A stretch of 64,000 nucleotides of DNA. Source: Syntrophomonas_B sp035447945. Its GTDB lineage: Bacteria; Bacillota; Syntrophomonadia; Syntrophomonadales; Syntrophomonadaceae. The position numbers and the translations under genes are program-made. Shown piece by piece: positions 32,949-42,530 of the stretch. Numbering within the stretch: position 1 is the first letter of the stretch; the number at the start of each line of letters is the position of its first letter. The notes beneath the pieces are model-generated. The model was not told where the DNA came from. It did not search any database and saw nothing but the letters and a program-made list of their open reading frames with translations. The stretch spans positions 12,048 through 76,047 of the forward strand of contig DAOTHZ010000001.1 in the NCBI GenBank assembly GCA_035447945.1. Reading direction: 5' to 3'.

Positions 32949-33662
32949 GTGAGGAGGATTAAAAAAACCTATTGGTTGTCGGGGATTGCTGTTATATTGC
33001 TGCTTGCTCTGGTTGCCAGTGCCGGCCAGATTATGGATTATTACGAAAAATCAAAACTGCAACCCGATGTTGAGCTTCAGTCGGCTTTAAAAAAAATGCC
33101 GCAGCTTAACAGTTTCCGATACAGACTGCAGTCTGGATTCACGGTTGATAACCGGGAGGAGGTGATAAGCAGGGTCGAAGGCGAGACAACAGATGGCAAT
33201 ACGCATATAAAGGGGGAGATGGTCAACACACCCATTGATATCTATTATATTGACCGCACCATTTACAACTGGGATTCCTTTTCCCAAAAGTGGCTGGTCA
33301 TTGAAAGCGGCACCAGCAACTCCGGGGAATTACTAATATCAGAGCTGAATCCCTTGTCCAATTTTCAATATAAAAACGTGCAGGACATAAAAAAAATTGG
33401 ATTTACCAAAGTAGATGGTGAGGAATGTCTGGTAGTGGGATGCAAACCGTCGTTACAAAATCAACTGCTGGAAAGTTTGTGGAAAAATTTCGAATACCGG
33501 TTATGGATCGATTTCCATAATCGGGTAATCAAAAAGGCAGTGCTGACAGCGGTGAACCAACGCAATGAACAAACCCGCCTCAAAATTGAAGCTGAGTTTT
33601 TTGATATCAACAAAAAAATTACGATCAAACCACCGGAACGTACTGCCCGGGATAAAAAATAA
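32949..33662 (+). CDS. membrane-anchored extracytoplasmic protein of unknown function
   Basis: A 237-residue protein. After a basic start (MRRIKKTYWLSG) comes one hydrophobic segment (about 10-28, AVILLLALVASAGQ), so it should be anchored with the rest outside. The remainder is rich in beta-strand patterns (FRYRLQSGFTV, THIKGEMVNTPIDIYYIDRTIYNW, WLVIESG), resembling LolA/LppX-like or DUF6612-type lipoprotein folds of Firmicutes, but it has no lipobox Cys. The start is GTG behind GTGGGGGGAGA. It stands alone, divergent from glnA and closed by a terminator. Function unknown. Confidence 0.7.
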   Translation: MRRIKKTYWLSGIAVILLLALVASAGQIMDYYEKSKLQPDVELQSALKKMPQLNSFRYRLQSGFTVDNREEVISRVEGETTDGNTHIKGEMVNTPIDIYYIDRTIYNWDSFSQKWLVIESGTSNSGELLISELNPLSNFQYKNVQDIKKIGFTKVDGEECLVVGCKPSLQNQLLESLWKNFEYRLWIDFHNRVIKKAVLTAVNQRNEQTRLKIEAEFFDINKKITIKPPERTARDKK

Positions 33663-33686
33663 AATAGAAATGAGCTAAAAAGACCG

Positions 33687-33720
33687 CCCCGCTGTCTGAA
33701 AAAACAGGCAGCGGGGTTTA
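33687..33720 (+). terminator. intrinsic terminator
   Basis: CCCCGCTG-T-CTG pairs with CAG-G-CAGCGGGG (12 pairs with one G-T wobble) around six A's, followed by TTTA. It ends the unknown membrane-anchored gene. Confidence 0.75.
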
Positions 33721-33882
33721 TCATTGCGCGTATCTGTTTTGCACCCGATGGTCAGGTGAGAATGGAGTATAAACCTTACGTAGTTGTGGAAAATTACCTA
33801 TTGATGTGCGATTTTGATATTGCCGGTTGGCAGGAAACAACGTAAAGTGATTACAAGGTTTGACAATGCGAGGAGGTAAAAC

Positions 33883-36006
33883 ATGATATTTGCATTTGAA
33901 CCCCTGGAGGGCGGTTATTCTATACCGATGCGGGTGGTTGGAGCCAATATCCCCTATGAATGGCTGATTTATATTTTGATGTTTATCCCGATTGGCTTTT
34001 TCATTTATGGCTTTTATCAGCGGATCAAAGTATGGAAACTGGCTCAAGGTGAGGAACATCGCAATGACCAGCTGGGCAGACGCTTTTTTTCCTGGTTGGT
34101 CAACAGCATGGGGCAACTGCAGCTGGTGAGAAAACCGCTGGCGGGCTGGATGCACTTCATGCTCTTCTGGGGCTTTATGTTTCTTTTGCTTGCCACCGCC
34201 ACATTTGCTTCCTGGTCAAAGATTGGTTTTCCCGACATGACTGGTTTTTTATATACATTGATTTCGTGGCTGGCTGATGTCGGCGGTTTCTTTGCTCTGT
34301 TGGGGATTATCGTGTTGTTTGGGATCAGATATTGGCGCAAACCGGACCGTCTCAATGATACCCGATCCTCGGACGGCTGGATGCTGCTGCTGATTTTTCT
34401 GATCCTGCTGGGCGGATATGTTCTGGAAGGCATGTGGCTGGCAGCGCAAATGCAGCTATCCACCACCATCGCCCAGTTGGATTACGAACGCGTGGCTTCT
34501 CCGGTTGGCTGGATGTTTGCGGGTTTATTTCAAGGAATGACCTTGGACAATGTGCTGCTTTGGCATCGAATCAATTGGTGGTTGCATATGGTGCTGGCCT
34601 TTCTGTTTATTGGTCTGGTTCCGTATACCAAACTCTGGCACATTTTTACCGGGATGATCGGTTATTTTAGCCGCGACTTTAAACCCAGTGCCAATCGCAT
34701 GGTCTATCATCTTGAAGAGGCTGAACACTTCGGGGTGGAAAACATAGAGGAATTTACCTGGAAAGACTTGTTGGATCTGGACGCCTGTATCCGCTGTGGT
34801 CGTTGCCAGGAAAATTGTCCAGCTTATTATACCGGCAAAACCCTTAATCCTAAAATTACCCTTATTCAGGCCATGAAAAAACATCTTGACGACAAAGTGC
34901 CGCAATTAATGCTTAAAGAGCCGGTTCACGATGAGTTGGCCATGACTTCGGCAGCAGAAGCAAAAGTCGTCGATGCGGCCGAGGCCAGTCTGATTTATGA
35001 TGTGGTCACGCCGGAGGTTCTATGGGCTTGCACCAATTGCCGGGCCTGTATGGAGCACTGTCCGATGTTTATTGAACATTTAAACAAGATTACAGACATG
35101 CGCCGCAATCTGGTCATGTGGCAGGGAGACATGCCGGGAGAGGCCCAGAGCGCTTTTACCAATATGGAGAGAAACTACAATCCCTGGGGGGTAGGCTGGG
35201 CTTCGCGGGCTGACTGGATGGGGGAACGTGGAGTGCGGGACAAAATCAATCTCTTGCCGGAAGACGGCCGTGATTTTGAATATCTGCTTTTTGCCGGTTG
35301 TGCCGTGGCTTTCGATGATCGTTACAAACGCGTAGGCGAAGCGCTGGTCAAACTGCTGGACAAGGCCGGCGTAAGCTTTGGCTATTTGGGAACGGAGGAG
35401 TGGTGCTGCGGTGATTCAGCCCGCCGTTTGGGCAATGAGTATTTATATCAGTCCCTGGCAGCCCACAATATTGAAACCTTCAACCAATATGGGGTGAAGA
35501 AAATTATCTGCATTTGTCCGCATGGCTACAATTGTTTAAAAAATGAGTATCCGCAGATGGACGGGGTCTATGAAGTCTATCATGCGACAGAATTCCTGGC
35601 CGGGCTGATTGTTGCCGGCAAGCTCAAGCCGCAGCGCATGAACAATATACGAATGAGTTATCACGATTCCTGTTTTCTGGGCAGACACAACGGGATTTAC
35701 GATGAGCCGCGCAAGATTTTGCAGGCGGTGGGGGCAAATGTACAGGAAATCGATAAATCACGTCGCTTTGGATTCTGCTGTGGGGCCGGAGGGGGACGCA
35801 TGTGGCTGGAGGAAGAGGCTGTCGCTGGCTTCAAACGTATCAATCAAAGTCGTACCGAGCAACTCCTGCAGACGGCACCGCAGACCATTGCCAGCAACTG
35901 TCCGTTCTGTTTAACCATGATCTCCGATGGGGTCAAGGAAGCCGGGCAGGAGGAACAGGTAAAGGTGCTGGATCTGTGCGAAATCCTCTGGAACAGTGTG
36001 GAATAA
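33883..36006 (+). CDS. membrane Fe-S oxidoreductase with NarI-like and two CCG domains (EMO / HdrDE-like)
   Basis: A 707-residue fusion. Residues about 20-270 carry five to six membrane helices of a NarI-like cytochrome b type. Then come two ferredoxin-like cysteine blocks (CIRCGRCQENCP from Cys302 and CTNCRACMEHCP from Cys383) and two CCG domains (WCCGD at about 508 and FCCGAGGG at about 632) that would hold a noncubane 4Fe-4S cluster, as in HdrB/HdrD. Proteins of this layout are known as ETF:menaquinone oxidoreductases (EMO, DUF224) in syntrophic and beta-oxidising bacteria. No etfAB genes are beside it, so the electron donor is inferred. The start ATG has GAGGAGG upstream. Confidence 0.85.
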   Translation: MIFAFEPLEGGYSIPMRVVGANIPYEWLIYILMFIPIGFFIYGFYQRIKVWKLAQGEEHRNDQLGRRFFSWLVNSMGQLQLVRKPLAGWMHFMLFWGFMFLLLATATFASWSKIGFPDMTGFLYTLISWLADVGGFFALLGIIVLFGIRYWRKPDRLNDTRSSDGWMLLLIFLILLGGYVLEGMWLAAQMQLSTTIAQLDYERVASPVGWMFAGLFQGMTLDNVLLWHRINWWLHMVLAFLFIGLVPYTKLWHIFTGMIGYFSRDFKPSANRMVYHLEEAEHFGVENIEEFTWKDLLDLDACIRCGRCQENCPAYYTGKTLNPKITLIQAMKKHLDDKVPQLMLKEPVHDELAMTSAAEAKVVDAAEASLIYDVVTPEVLWACTNCRACMEHCPMFIEHLNKITDMRRNLVMWQGDMPGEAQSAFTNMERNYNPWGVGWASRADWMGERGVRDKINLLPEDGRDFEYLLFAGCAVAFDDRYKRVGEALVKLLDKAGVSFGYLGTEEWCCGDSARRLGNEYLYQSLAAHNIETFNQYGVKKIICICPHGYNCLKNEYPQMDGVYEVYHATEFLAGLIVAGKLKPQRMNNIRMSYHDSCFLGRHNGIYDEPRKILQAVGANVQEIDKSRRFGFCCGAGGGRMWLEEEAVAGFKRINQSRTEQLLQTAPQTIASNCPFCLTMISDGVKEAGQEEQVKVLDLCEILWNSVE

Positions 36007-36009
36007 TCC

Positions 36010-36378
36010 TCATTTTTCTTCCACCAGTTCGATTCTCTCGCCGTTCGGGCCGTGCAAAAAGATAATTCTTTTATGGCTGGACAGCGTTTTAGGGGCAACG
36101 TTTTCAAACACTGCCCCTAATTTGCTTAACCGTTCAATTGTATCTGCCAGGTCATCGACATGAAAAGCCAAATGATTGATTACTCCTGGGGATGTGCATG
36201 ACTGGGAGGGATTGGTATATTCCAGCAACTCAATCAACAAGCTGTCGCATTGCAGATTGACAGCTTTGATTTCATCGTTCTGCCAGCGACTGACAGGAAT
36301 ACAACCCAAAGCTTCGCTATAAAAGCGCTCTGATTGGTCGCAATCGCTGACAACGATGCCCAGATGATCGAGTTTCAT
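36010..36378 (-). CDS. VOC-superfamily protein (glyoxalase I / methylmalonyl-CoA epimerase-like)
   Basis: A 122-residue single VOC-fold protein. KLDHLGIVVSDCDQSERFY is the first beta-alpha unit with a metal His. LLIELLEY gives the first metal Glu, INHLAFHVDDL the second His, and IIFLHGPNGERIELVE the final Glu. The metal set fits glyoxalase I or a methylmalonyl-CoA epimerase, without enough detail to choose. The ATG at 36378 has GGAGGT 9 bases upstream. It converges on the Fe-S oxidoreductase with 3 bases between stops and follows the ferritin-like gene. Confidence 0.82.
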   Translation of the reverse strand: MKLDHLGIVVSDCDQSERFYSEALGCIPVSRWQNDEIKAVNLQCDSLLIELLEYTNPSQSCTSPGVINHLAFHVDDLADTIERLSKLGAVFENVAPKTLSSHKRIIFLHGPNGERIELVEEK

Positions 36379-36407
36379 GATCTGCACACCTCCGGAATAT
36401 CAGTGGT

Positions 36408-36866
36408 TTACCAGGCTTCCGGGAAAGCCATGTTGGTATAGATGTCTTCCAGTTGAACCTTGTGACCTTTTTCCATGTTGGCCAGATTCATGAACAATTT
36501 TTTCTGCGCCGCATCAGCACTGCTGTTGGCCAGGTCCGTGTACATTTTCATGGCATCTTCTTCGTTTTTCATGGCCAGGGCGATTGCATCCACCGGTTTC
36601 ATCTGCATTGAAAGTTTGGGTTTATCAACTGTTTCTGAAACTTTGTAGTCCGGAAGAGCTCCAAAGTTCAAGGGACGCACATTGCTATTGAGATAGGATG
36701 ACAACAAATCCCGGTGACCTAATTCCTGTTCAGCCAACTCCTTGAATATCGATTTGATATTCGGATCTTCAACTTTTTGAGATACCCCGAGATAAAACTC
36801 ATAGGCTTCGACTTCATTTTCAATGGCCATGGAAAGTATGCTTATATAATCTTTTGAATTCCCCAT
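36408..36866 (-). CDS. ferritin-like diiron protein (erythrin-vacuolar type, rubrerythrin-like)
   Basis: A roughly 152-residue four-helix diiron protein. Two halves each carry an E-x2-H set: ENEVEAYEFY with EQELGHRDLL, and KNEEDAMKMYTDLA with MEKGHKVQLE. This is the rubrerythrin/bacterioferritin-type site. There is no C-terminal rubredoxin domain. Proteins like this remove peroxide or handle iron in anaerobes. The ATG at 36866 has AGGAGGAG upstream; an in-frame ATG further out lacks one. It probably shares a transcript with the VOC protein. Confidence 0.85.
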   Translation of the reverse strand: MGNSKDYISILSMAIENEVEAYEFYLGVSQKVEDPNIKSIFKELAEQELGHRDLLSSYLNSNVRPLNFGALPDYKVSETVDKPKLSMQMKPVDAIALAMKNEEDAMKMYTDLANSSADAAQKKLFMNLANMEKGHKVQLEDIYTNMAFPEAW

Positions 36867-37056
36867 TTGTTTTCCGCTCCTCCTTGCTAAAATTTTCTTT
36901 AAGTTTAAAGCATTCAAACGTTTTTGGCAATCAATGCATTATTATAAAATCGTATCCAAATAGTATTGGTATTATGCAAGGTTATGTTTTTTCTTGCGGT
37001 TAGTGGTTAGAATATGGTTGTAGGAGTTAACAAATCGTTGAACAGGAGGAATAAAT

Positions 37057-38856
37057 TTGGCTGAACAATCTACCAGAAAAAGAAATGAGATCGATGAAAA
37101 ATATAAATGGGATCTGGCAAAAATTTATGTGAATGAGACGTTGTGGGAAGAGGACTTTCAAACCTTACAGCAAAAAATCAAGGCGATTGCTGCCCTGCAG
37201 GGGACCATCCCCAATTCGGCCGAAGCATTGCTGAAAGTGTTGCAGACTTCAGACGAGATGGGAAGAATTACTGAAAAACTGTATGTTTACGCTCGTATGC
37301 GCCGAGATGAAAACAATGCCGATCAAAACTATCAGGCGCTTTTCGACCGTGCAGAGCGATTGAGTGTTGAAGCCAGCAGTGCGGCTGCCTATATTGTGCC
37401 TGAAATATTGGCGATTCCTGAGGCAGACCTAAAAAACTATCTGCAGCAAAACAAAGGCTTGGCTGTATATCGACATGCCCTGGACGAGATCACCCGCCAG
37501 AAGGAGCATATCCTTTCTGTGCCGGAAGAACGTTTGCTGGCCATGGCGGCAGATCTCTCCACGGCATCCTCGCATATATTTACCATGCTCAACAATGCGG
37601 ACCTCAAGTTTCCGGTAATCAAGGACGAGGAAGGGCATGAAGTGGAACTAACCAAAGGTCGATACGGCAGTTTTATGGAGAGCGGCAACCGCCAGGTGCG
37701 GGAAGATGCTTTTAAGGGCATGTACAGTACGTATCGCAAGTTTATGAATACCTTGGGGGCCAGTTTAAACGCCAGCATCAAAAAGGATATTTTTTATGCC
37801 CGGACTCGCAAATATCCGTCTGCTCTTACGGCAGCCCTGGATGGCGACAATGTGGGCGTAGACGTCTATGATCGTCTGATTGAAGCTGTCCATAATAATC
37901 TGGAACCAATGTATCGCTATATGAAAATCAGGAAACAACAGTTGGGCGTAGATGAACTACATATGTATGATATTTATGTCCCGCTGGCGAAAGATTACAA
38001 GATGACCATTCCCTATGAAGAAGCCTGTGAGAAAATGCTCCAATCCCTGCAACCGCTGGGGCAGGAATATCTTGGCCAGGTTCAGGCAGGTTTGCAGGAA
38101 GGCTGGATCGATGTTTACGAAAACGAGGGCAAGACCAGCGGAGCTTATTCCTGGGGCACTTATGATACCCAGCCTTATATACTGATGAACTATGACAACA
38201 AACTGGATGACTTGTTTACCCTGGCGCATGAAATGGGCCATTCCATGCATTCATATTACTCCAATCATAATCAGCCTTACATTTATGCCCAGTATTCGAT
38301 ATTTGTTGCCGAAGTTGCCTCGACCGTCAATGAATCGCTGTTGATCGACTACCTGCTGCAACACAGCCATGACAAACAAGAAAAGATCTATCTGCTGAAT
38401 CATTACCTGGAACAATTTCGAGGGACTGTATACCGTCAAACCATGTTTGCGGAATTTGAAAAGATTATTCATGCCAAGGCTGAACAGGGGGAAGCCATTA
38501 CGCCTGAATTGATGAATACAGTTTACCGGGATTTGAATAAACTGTATTACGGCCCGGAAGTCGTCCTGGATGAAGAAATCAATATCGAATGGGCTCGTAT
38601 TCCTCATTTTTATTCCGCATTCTATGTATACAAATATGCCACCGGGTTTTCCGCTGCTACTGCCATCAAGGAAGCCATCCGCCGTGAAGGAGAAGTCGCG
38701 GTAGAAAAGTACTTGGGATTTTTAAAATCGGGTGGCTCGGATTATCCGATTATTTTGCTGCAAAAGGCCGGAGTCGACCTCACTACGCCTGAACCAGTCG
38801 ATAGTGCATTAAAATATTTTGCCCGGCTGGTAGATGAATTTGAAAGCTTGTTGTAA
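37057..38856 (+). CDS. pepF: oligoendopeptidase F
   Basis: A 599-residue M3-family zinc metallopeptidase that cleaves short peptides in the cytoplasm. The zinc motif HEMGH lies at residues 391-395 (FTLAHEMGHSMHSYYS), and the third ligand Glu is in the FVAEVASTVNESLL helix. The N-terminal KWDLAKIYVNETLWEEDF and the C-terminal FYSAFYVYKYATGFSAA match PepF. The start is TTG behind AGGAGGAATAAAT. Length is normal. Single gene. Confidence 0.94.
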   Translation: MAEQSTRKRNEIDEKYKWDLAKIYVNETLWEEDFQTLQQKIKAIAALQGTIPNSAEALLKVLQTSDEMGRITEKLYVYARMRRDENNADQNYQALFDRAERLSVEASSAAAYIVPEILAIPEADLKNYLQQNKGLAVYRHALDEITRQKEHILSVPEERLLAMAADLSTASSHIFTMLNNADLKFPVIKDEEGHEVELTKGRYGSFMESGNRQVREDAFKGMYSTYRKFMNTLGASLNASIKKDIFYARTRKYPSALTAALDGDNVGVDVYDRLIEAVHNNLEPMYRYMKIRKQQLGVDELHMYDIYVPLAKDYKMTIPYEEACEKMLQSLQPLGQEYLGQVQAGLQEGWIDVYENEGKTSGAYSWGTYDTQPYILMNYDNKLDDLFTLAHEMGHSMHSYYSNHNQPYIYAQYSIFVAEVASTVNESLLIDYLLQHSHDKQEKIYLLNHYLEQFRGTVYRQTMFAEFEKIIHAKAEQGEAITPELMNTVYRDLNKLYYGPEVVLDEEINIEWARIPHFYSAFYVYKYATGFSAATAIKEAIRREGEVAVEKYLGFLKSGGSDYPIILLQKAGVDLTTPEPVDSALKYFARLVDEFESLL

Positions 38857-38927
38857 GAATATGTATTGATAAATCCGGGCAAGGTAATCGAAAACGTTTG
38901 CATAGTTTTTAAGGAGGGGTATCGGGA

Positions 38928-41900
38928 TTGACGAACAGCAAACGGGAAAGCATTTTCGATGAGCAAATTGATCTGATCTTGCCGCAGTTGGAGAGCTATA
39001 ACAATTTTGATCTACTGATCGGGATTCCTTTCTACGGGAACAATTGTGGTTTGCATCAGGTACTGCAATCCGTGGACCAGGTTCTGCAGAATTGGATCGG
39101 CAGACGGCAGTTGATTGTCTGTATAGGCGATGCCAATGCAGCAGAGATGATGCATACCATTGAAAATCTTCAATTGTATCATCCGTATCTGGCCTTTATC
39201 CTGCCGCCTGAGGCCAGCGGGCGGGGCATGAGCATCCGTGCCCTGCTGCAAATCGCCCGGAAAATGGAAGTCGATCTGCTGGTCTTTGATGCCCCTATGG
39301 GAACCAGTCATGGTCCGGGTATCAACATCGATTGGCTGGAAGGCTTGCTTACGCCTATTCAGGGACAATATGACCTGGTTGTCAGCAGCCGGAAGAGGCA
39401 TGGCGGCATAACCAGCATTGCCTCCCTGCTGGCCATGCCGTTCCTGGAAACCTTCTATGGCAGTCGTCTGAGCGAGCCTCTGGGCGGAATATATGCCATT
39501 TCTCATGATTTTGTAGAGGAACTGGTGACAGAAGCCAAGTTCTGGACGGATACCATAGCCGGTTCCGGCATCGACTTCTGGCTGATTACCCGTGCGTTGT
39601 GCTGGAATAAGCAAATCTGCGAATTGTATTTGAACGAGAATCCTCAATCTTGTAGCCTGGAACGCAACAGTGCAGTGTTTATAGATGTTTTAAAAACGAT
39701 TTTTGCCTGTCTGGGGCGTGACCATGCTCTTTGGCTGCCGGAGCGGCTGGTCACCAAAGTAGTCGATATCCTGAACTATAAAAAAATGCCCGTGGTTGAG
39801 TCGGCCGGAGTCGATTGGGATGAACTGCGCCAGGAATTAAAAAAGCATTACCAAAGATCCGAGGATACGATCAGGTTAATTTTGCCGGAAGAGAACGAGC
39901 AACAGTTGCGTCAGTTGATGACAGCAGCAACCGGAGATTATCACCTAAGCAATTCTGCCTGGGTGAGCAACATCTACAAAATCTTCTTGTATTACACGTT
40001 TAGCGAAGAAGTCAGTCAGAAGGATTTGTTGCATGCCGCTGCGGCATTGTTCAATGCGAAAATTGCCAGTTGTGTCCTGGAATTGAATCAGTTCGGTGCC
40101 GGTCTCAAGGCCGCGGATGAATTCGAAAAAGATGAACTGGTCAGTCACAAACTGGAATTGACCCGCCAGCAATTACTGGTGGAATTCCACAAGCAAAAGC
40201 CGCTGCTCAGCAAACAATGGCTGGGAAGATCTGAACAAACCGCACCGCCGCTGGTCCCCTTTGGTTATATGGAATACATCCCGGGTCGTCCCATTGTTGT
40301 GCCTAAAAGAATCAGCGGCAAGGATAAACATGTCGTCAATACGGATGAACTGTTTAAAAAACTGCGCAAACTATACGAAGACCGGTTTAACCATTTCCTG
40401 GCGGAAGGACTCGGGCTTCCAGCCCACGCAGAACCTGATCGGATCATTGCCGCAATGGAAAAGTTTATGGCTGCTGCCGAGCGCACGGTAGATGAAATGT
40501 TTCCCGGGAATTTGAACGATCCTGACGGGATGGAGCAGTTTGTGACCGGGCTTTTTGCTATGGTCCCACATCAGCAGATGTTCACCATCAATACGGATCT
40601 TTTAAAGGAGATGCTGATCAGATTTCCGCCGGTCAATCTGATGATCCCGCTGGGATTCTACAGCCCGGCGGAGTTGCTTGCAAACATCGATCCCCGGGAT
40701 GCGGTGACGTATGCCAATCTGGTTGACAGCTGGAGTTACAATGACCGTGACTTGGTGTGGCTGACCGAGCAACTGAAACCGGAAAGCTTTGGTTGGGCAC
40801 AGATCAAACCATTGATCGTCAACAAGTCCTTGCCGGAAGGGTTGTGGTCGCATACCAAGATTTCCAATCTGAATCGCTTAACGGCTCGTATCACCATCAA
40901 AGCCATGGAACCGGGCAAAGGAGGGAAATATCCCAAGCTGCGTTATTTCACTTCTCTCATTCGGCGGATTTGTTTGGCAGAGCATTATTCGCTGTTGTTT
41001 CAACAGAACGTCAAGGAACGCAAAAACGTGGGCGGCAAGGCCCGTAATTCGATGACCGCCATGGAAAAGGGTGATGACTTCTCCGCCCAGCGGATCTTTG
41101 AAAACAGCAACCACCGGGCCCTGGTTGAAAAAATTGGTGCCATGGCTTTGGCTTTGCAGCAGCGGGGCATGAACGAACCTGCCCGGATTTTTCAAATGAT
41201 GGCAGACGGCTATGGGCTAAGCCAGGTTCTGGAGGATGGAGCATTTTTAACTTGTACCGTGTGGAGTTGGGCCAGTTACAAGGGGGGCTTAAACCTACCA
41301 ACCCCGATGACGACCAGTATTGAAAACCGTTGGTTCAACCATGAATTTCTGGAACTTTTGTACAAGGAACTGGGCTACGACAAGGAAGAGATTTTGCAAA
41401 CAGCATTTCGCTATCTACAGTCCGGCAAGAGCGGACATAGTCTGCTGGATGCTCTGCTCCCAGCCCGACCCAAGGATATTCAGGTGGTGGTGCAGGAAAC
41501 TACTAACGAACCCAGTAAAACACTGGTTCGCTATGAGGGTAATCCCTTGCTGGAGCCCATCAAGGAACATGACTGGGAGTGCAAATACGTCCTCAATCCG
41601 GGCGCGATTCGCATCAAAGACAAAGTCTACCTTTTCTATCGTGCCGTCGGCGAAGACAATGTTTCCCATATCGGTCTGGCCATAACGGATGGCTACAGGG
41701 TATTGGAAAGATTGGACACACCCATCTTTTCACCGGCTACGCCCGAGGAAAAAATGGGCTGCGAGGACCCGCGCCTGATCCAGATCGGAGAACGTATCTG
41801 GATGCTCTATACTGCGTATGACGGGAATATTGCCCAGATCGCCGCGGCCTCGATCAGTTTGCAGGATTTTCTAGCGCGCAGATTTACCTCATGGAAACGG

Positions 41901-42458
41901 GAAGGTCTGGCATTTAAAAACATCTGGGATAAGGATGCGATCCTCTTCCCTGAAAAAATCAAGGATAGATACATTCTCTACCATCGCATCGAGCCGAGCA
42001 TGTGGATTACGTATATGAAAGATCTGGTCTTTCCCAGTCGTGAAAAACATGCTATCATAATTGGTCCCCGGCCGGGACGGATGTGGGATTCATTAAAGAT
42101 TGGTGCCGGCGCCCAGCCGATTAAGACCCGCTACGGATGGTTGCTGATCTATCACGGTGTGGATCATAATTACGTATATCGTTTGGGCGTTATCCTGGTG
42201 GACCTGGAGAATCCGCAGCGCGTTATTTACCGCTCTCCCAACCCTGTTCTGGAGCCGATTGAAGACTATGAACTGGGTCTGTCGGGTGCCTGGGTGCCGA
42301 ATGTGGTCTTTACCTGCGGAGCGGTGGCTGGTACAGAGAAAGAAGTCCTGGAAGACGAGGATGAGATTCTGGTTTATTACGGTGCGGCAGATACCAGTAT
42401 CGGCATGGCCAAGGCTACCCTGGCAGAAATGATTCCGGAAAAATTTCGCTGCCGCTAA
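38928..42458 (+). CDS. fused glycosyltransferase-like / GH130 phosphorylase-like protein, 1176 residues
   Basis: This large cytoplasmic protein joins parts normally separate. Residues about 26-260 resemble a GT-A glycosyltransferase of the GT2/GT81 kind (LLIGIPFYGNN, then SEPLGGIYAISHDFVEEL and GSGIDFWLITRA). The expected D-x-D reads Asp121-Ala-Pro123. Residues about 270-860 are mostly helical with no family I recognise. Residues about 866-1170 are a GH130 five-bladed propeller (RYEGNPLLEP, LNPGAIRIKDKVYLFYRA, GCEDPRL with Asp947 the likely acid). GH130 enzymes phosphorolyse or hydrolyse beta-mannosides. The start is TTG with AAGGAGGGG upstream. GDP-mannose genes lie 7-9 kb downstream, supporting a mannan role. 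Confidence 0.8.
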   Translation: MTNSKRESIFDEQIDLILPQLESYNNFDLLIGIPFYGNNCGLHQVLQSVDQVLQNWIGRRQLIVCIGDANAAEMMHTIENLQLYHPYLAFILPPEASGRGMSIRALLQIARKMEVDLLVFDAPMGTSHGPGINIDWLEGLLTPIQGQYDLVVSSRKRHGGITSIASLLAMPFLETFYGSRLSEPLGGIYAISHDFVEELVTEAKFWTDTIAGSGIDFWLITRALCWNKQICELYLNENPQSCSLERNSAVFIDVLKTIFACLGRDHALWLPERLVTKVVDILNYKKMPVVESAGVDWDELRQELKKHYQRSEDTIRLILPEENEQQLRQLMTAATGDYHLSNSAWVSNIYKIFLYYTFSEEVSQKDLLHAAAALFNAKIASCVLELNQFGAGLKAADEFEKDELVSHKLELTRQQLLVEFHKQKPLLSKQWLGRSEQTAPPLVPFGYMEYIPGRPIVVPKRISGKDKHVVNTDELFKKLRKLYEDRFNHFLAEGLGLPAHAEPDRIIAAMEKFMAAAERTVDEMFPGNLNDPDGMEQFVTGLFAMVPHQQMFTINTDLLKEMLIRFPPVNLMIPLGFYSPAELLANIDPRDAVTYANLVDSWSYNDRDLVWLTEQLKPESFGWAQIKPLIVNKSLPEGLWSHTKISNLNRLTARITIKAMEPGKGGKYPKLRYFTSLIRRICLAEHYSLLFQQNVKERKNVGGKARNSMTAMEKGDDFSAQRIFENSNHRALVEKIGAMALALQQRGMNEPARIFQMMADGYGLSQVLEDGAFLTCTVWSWASYKGGLNLPTPMTTSIENRWFNHEFLELLYKELGYDKEEILQTAFRYLQSGKSGHSLLDALLPARPKDIQVVVQETTNEPSKTLVRYEGNPLLEPIKEHDWECKYVLNPGAIRIKDKVYLFYRAVGEDNVSHIGLAITDGYRVLERLDTPIFSPATPEEKMGCEDPRLIQIGERIWMLYTAYDGNIAQIAAASISLQDFLARRFTSWKREGLAFKNIWDKDAILFPEKIKDRYILYHRIEPSMWITYMKDLVFPSREKHAIIIGPRPGRMWDSLKIGAGAQPIKTRYGWLLIYHGVDHNYVYRLGVILVDLENPQRVIYRSPNPVLEPIEDYELGLSGAWVPNVVFTCGAVAGTEKEVLEDEDEILVYYGAADTSIGMAKATLAEMIPEKFRCR

Positions 42459-42530
42459 ATAGAGCTTCACGCCGAAGACTTTTTCGTGCTAAGATAAGCA
42501 GCAAAAGAGCGAAGAGACGAGGCGATTCCA

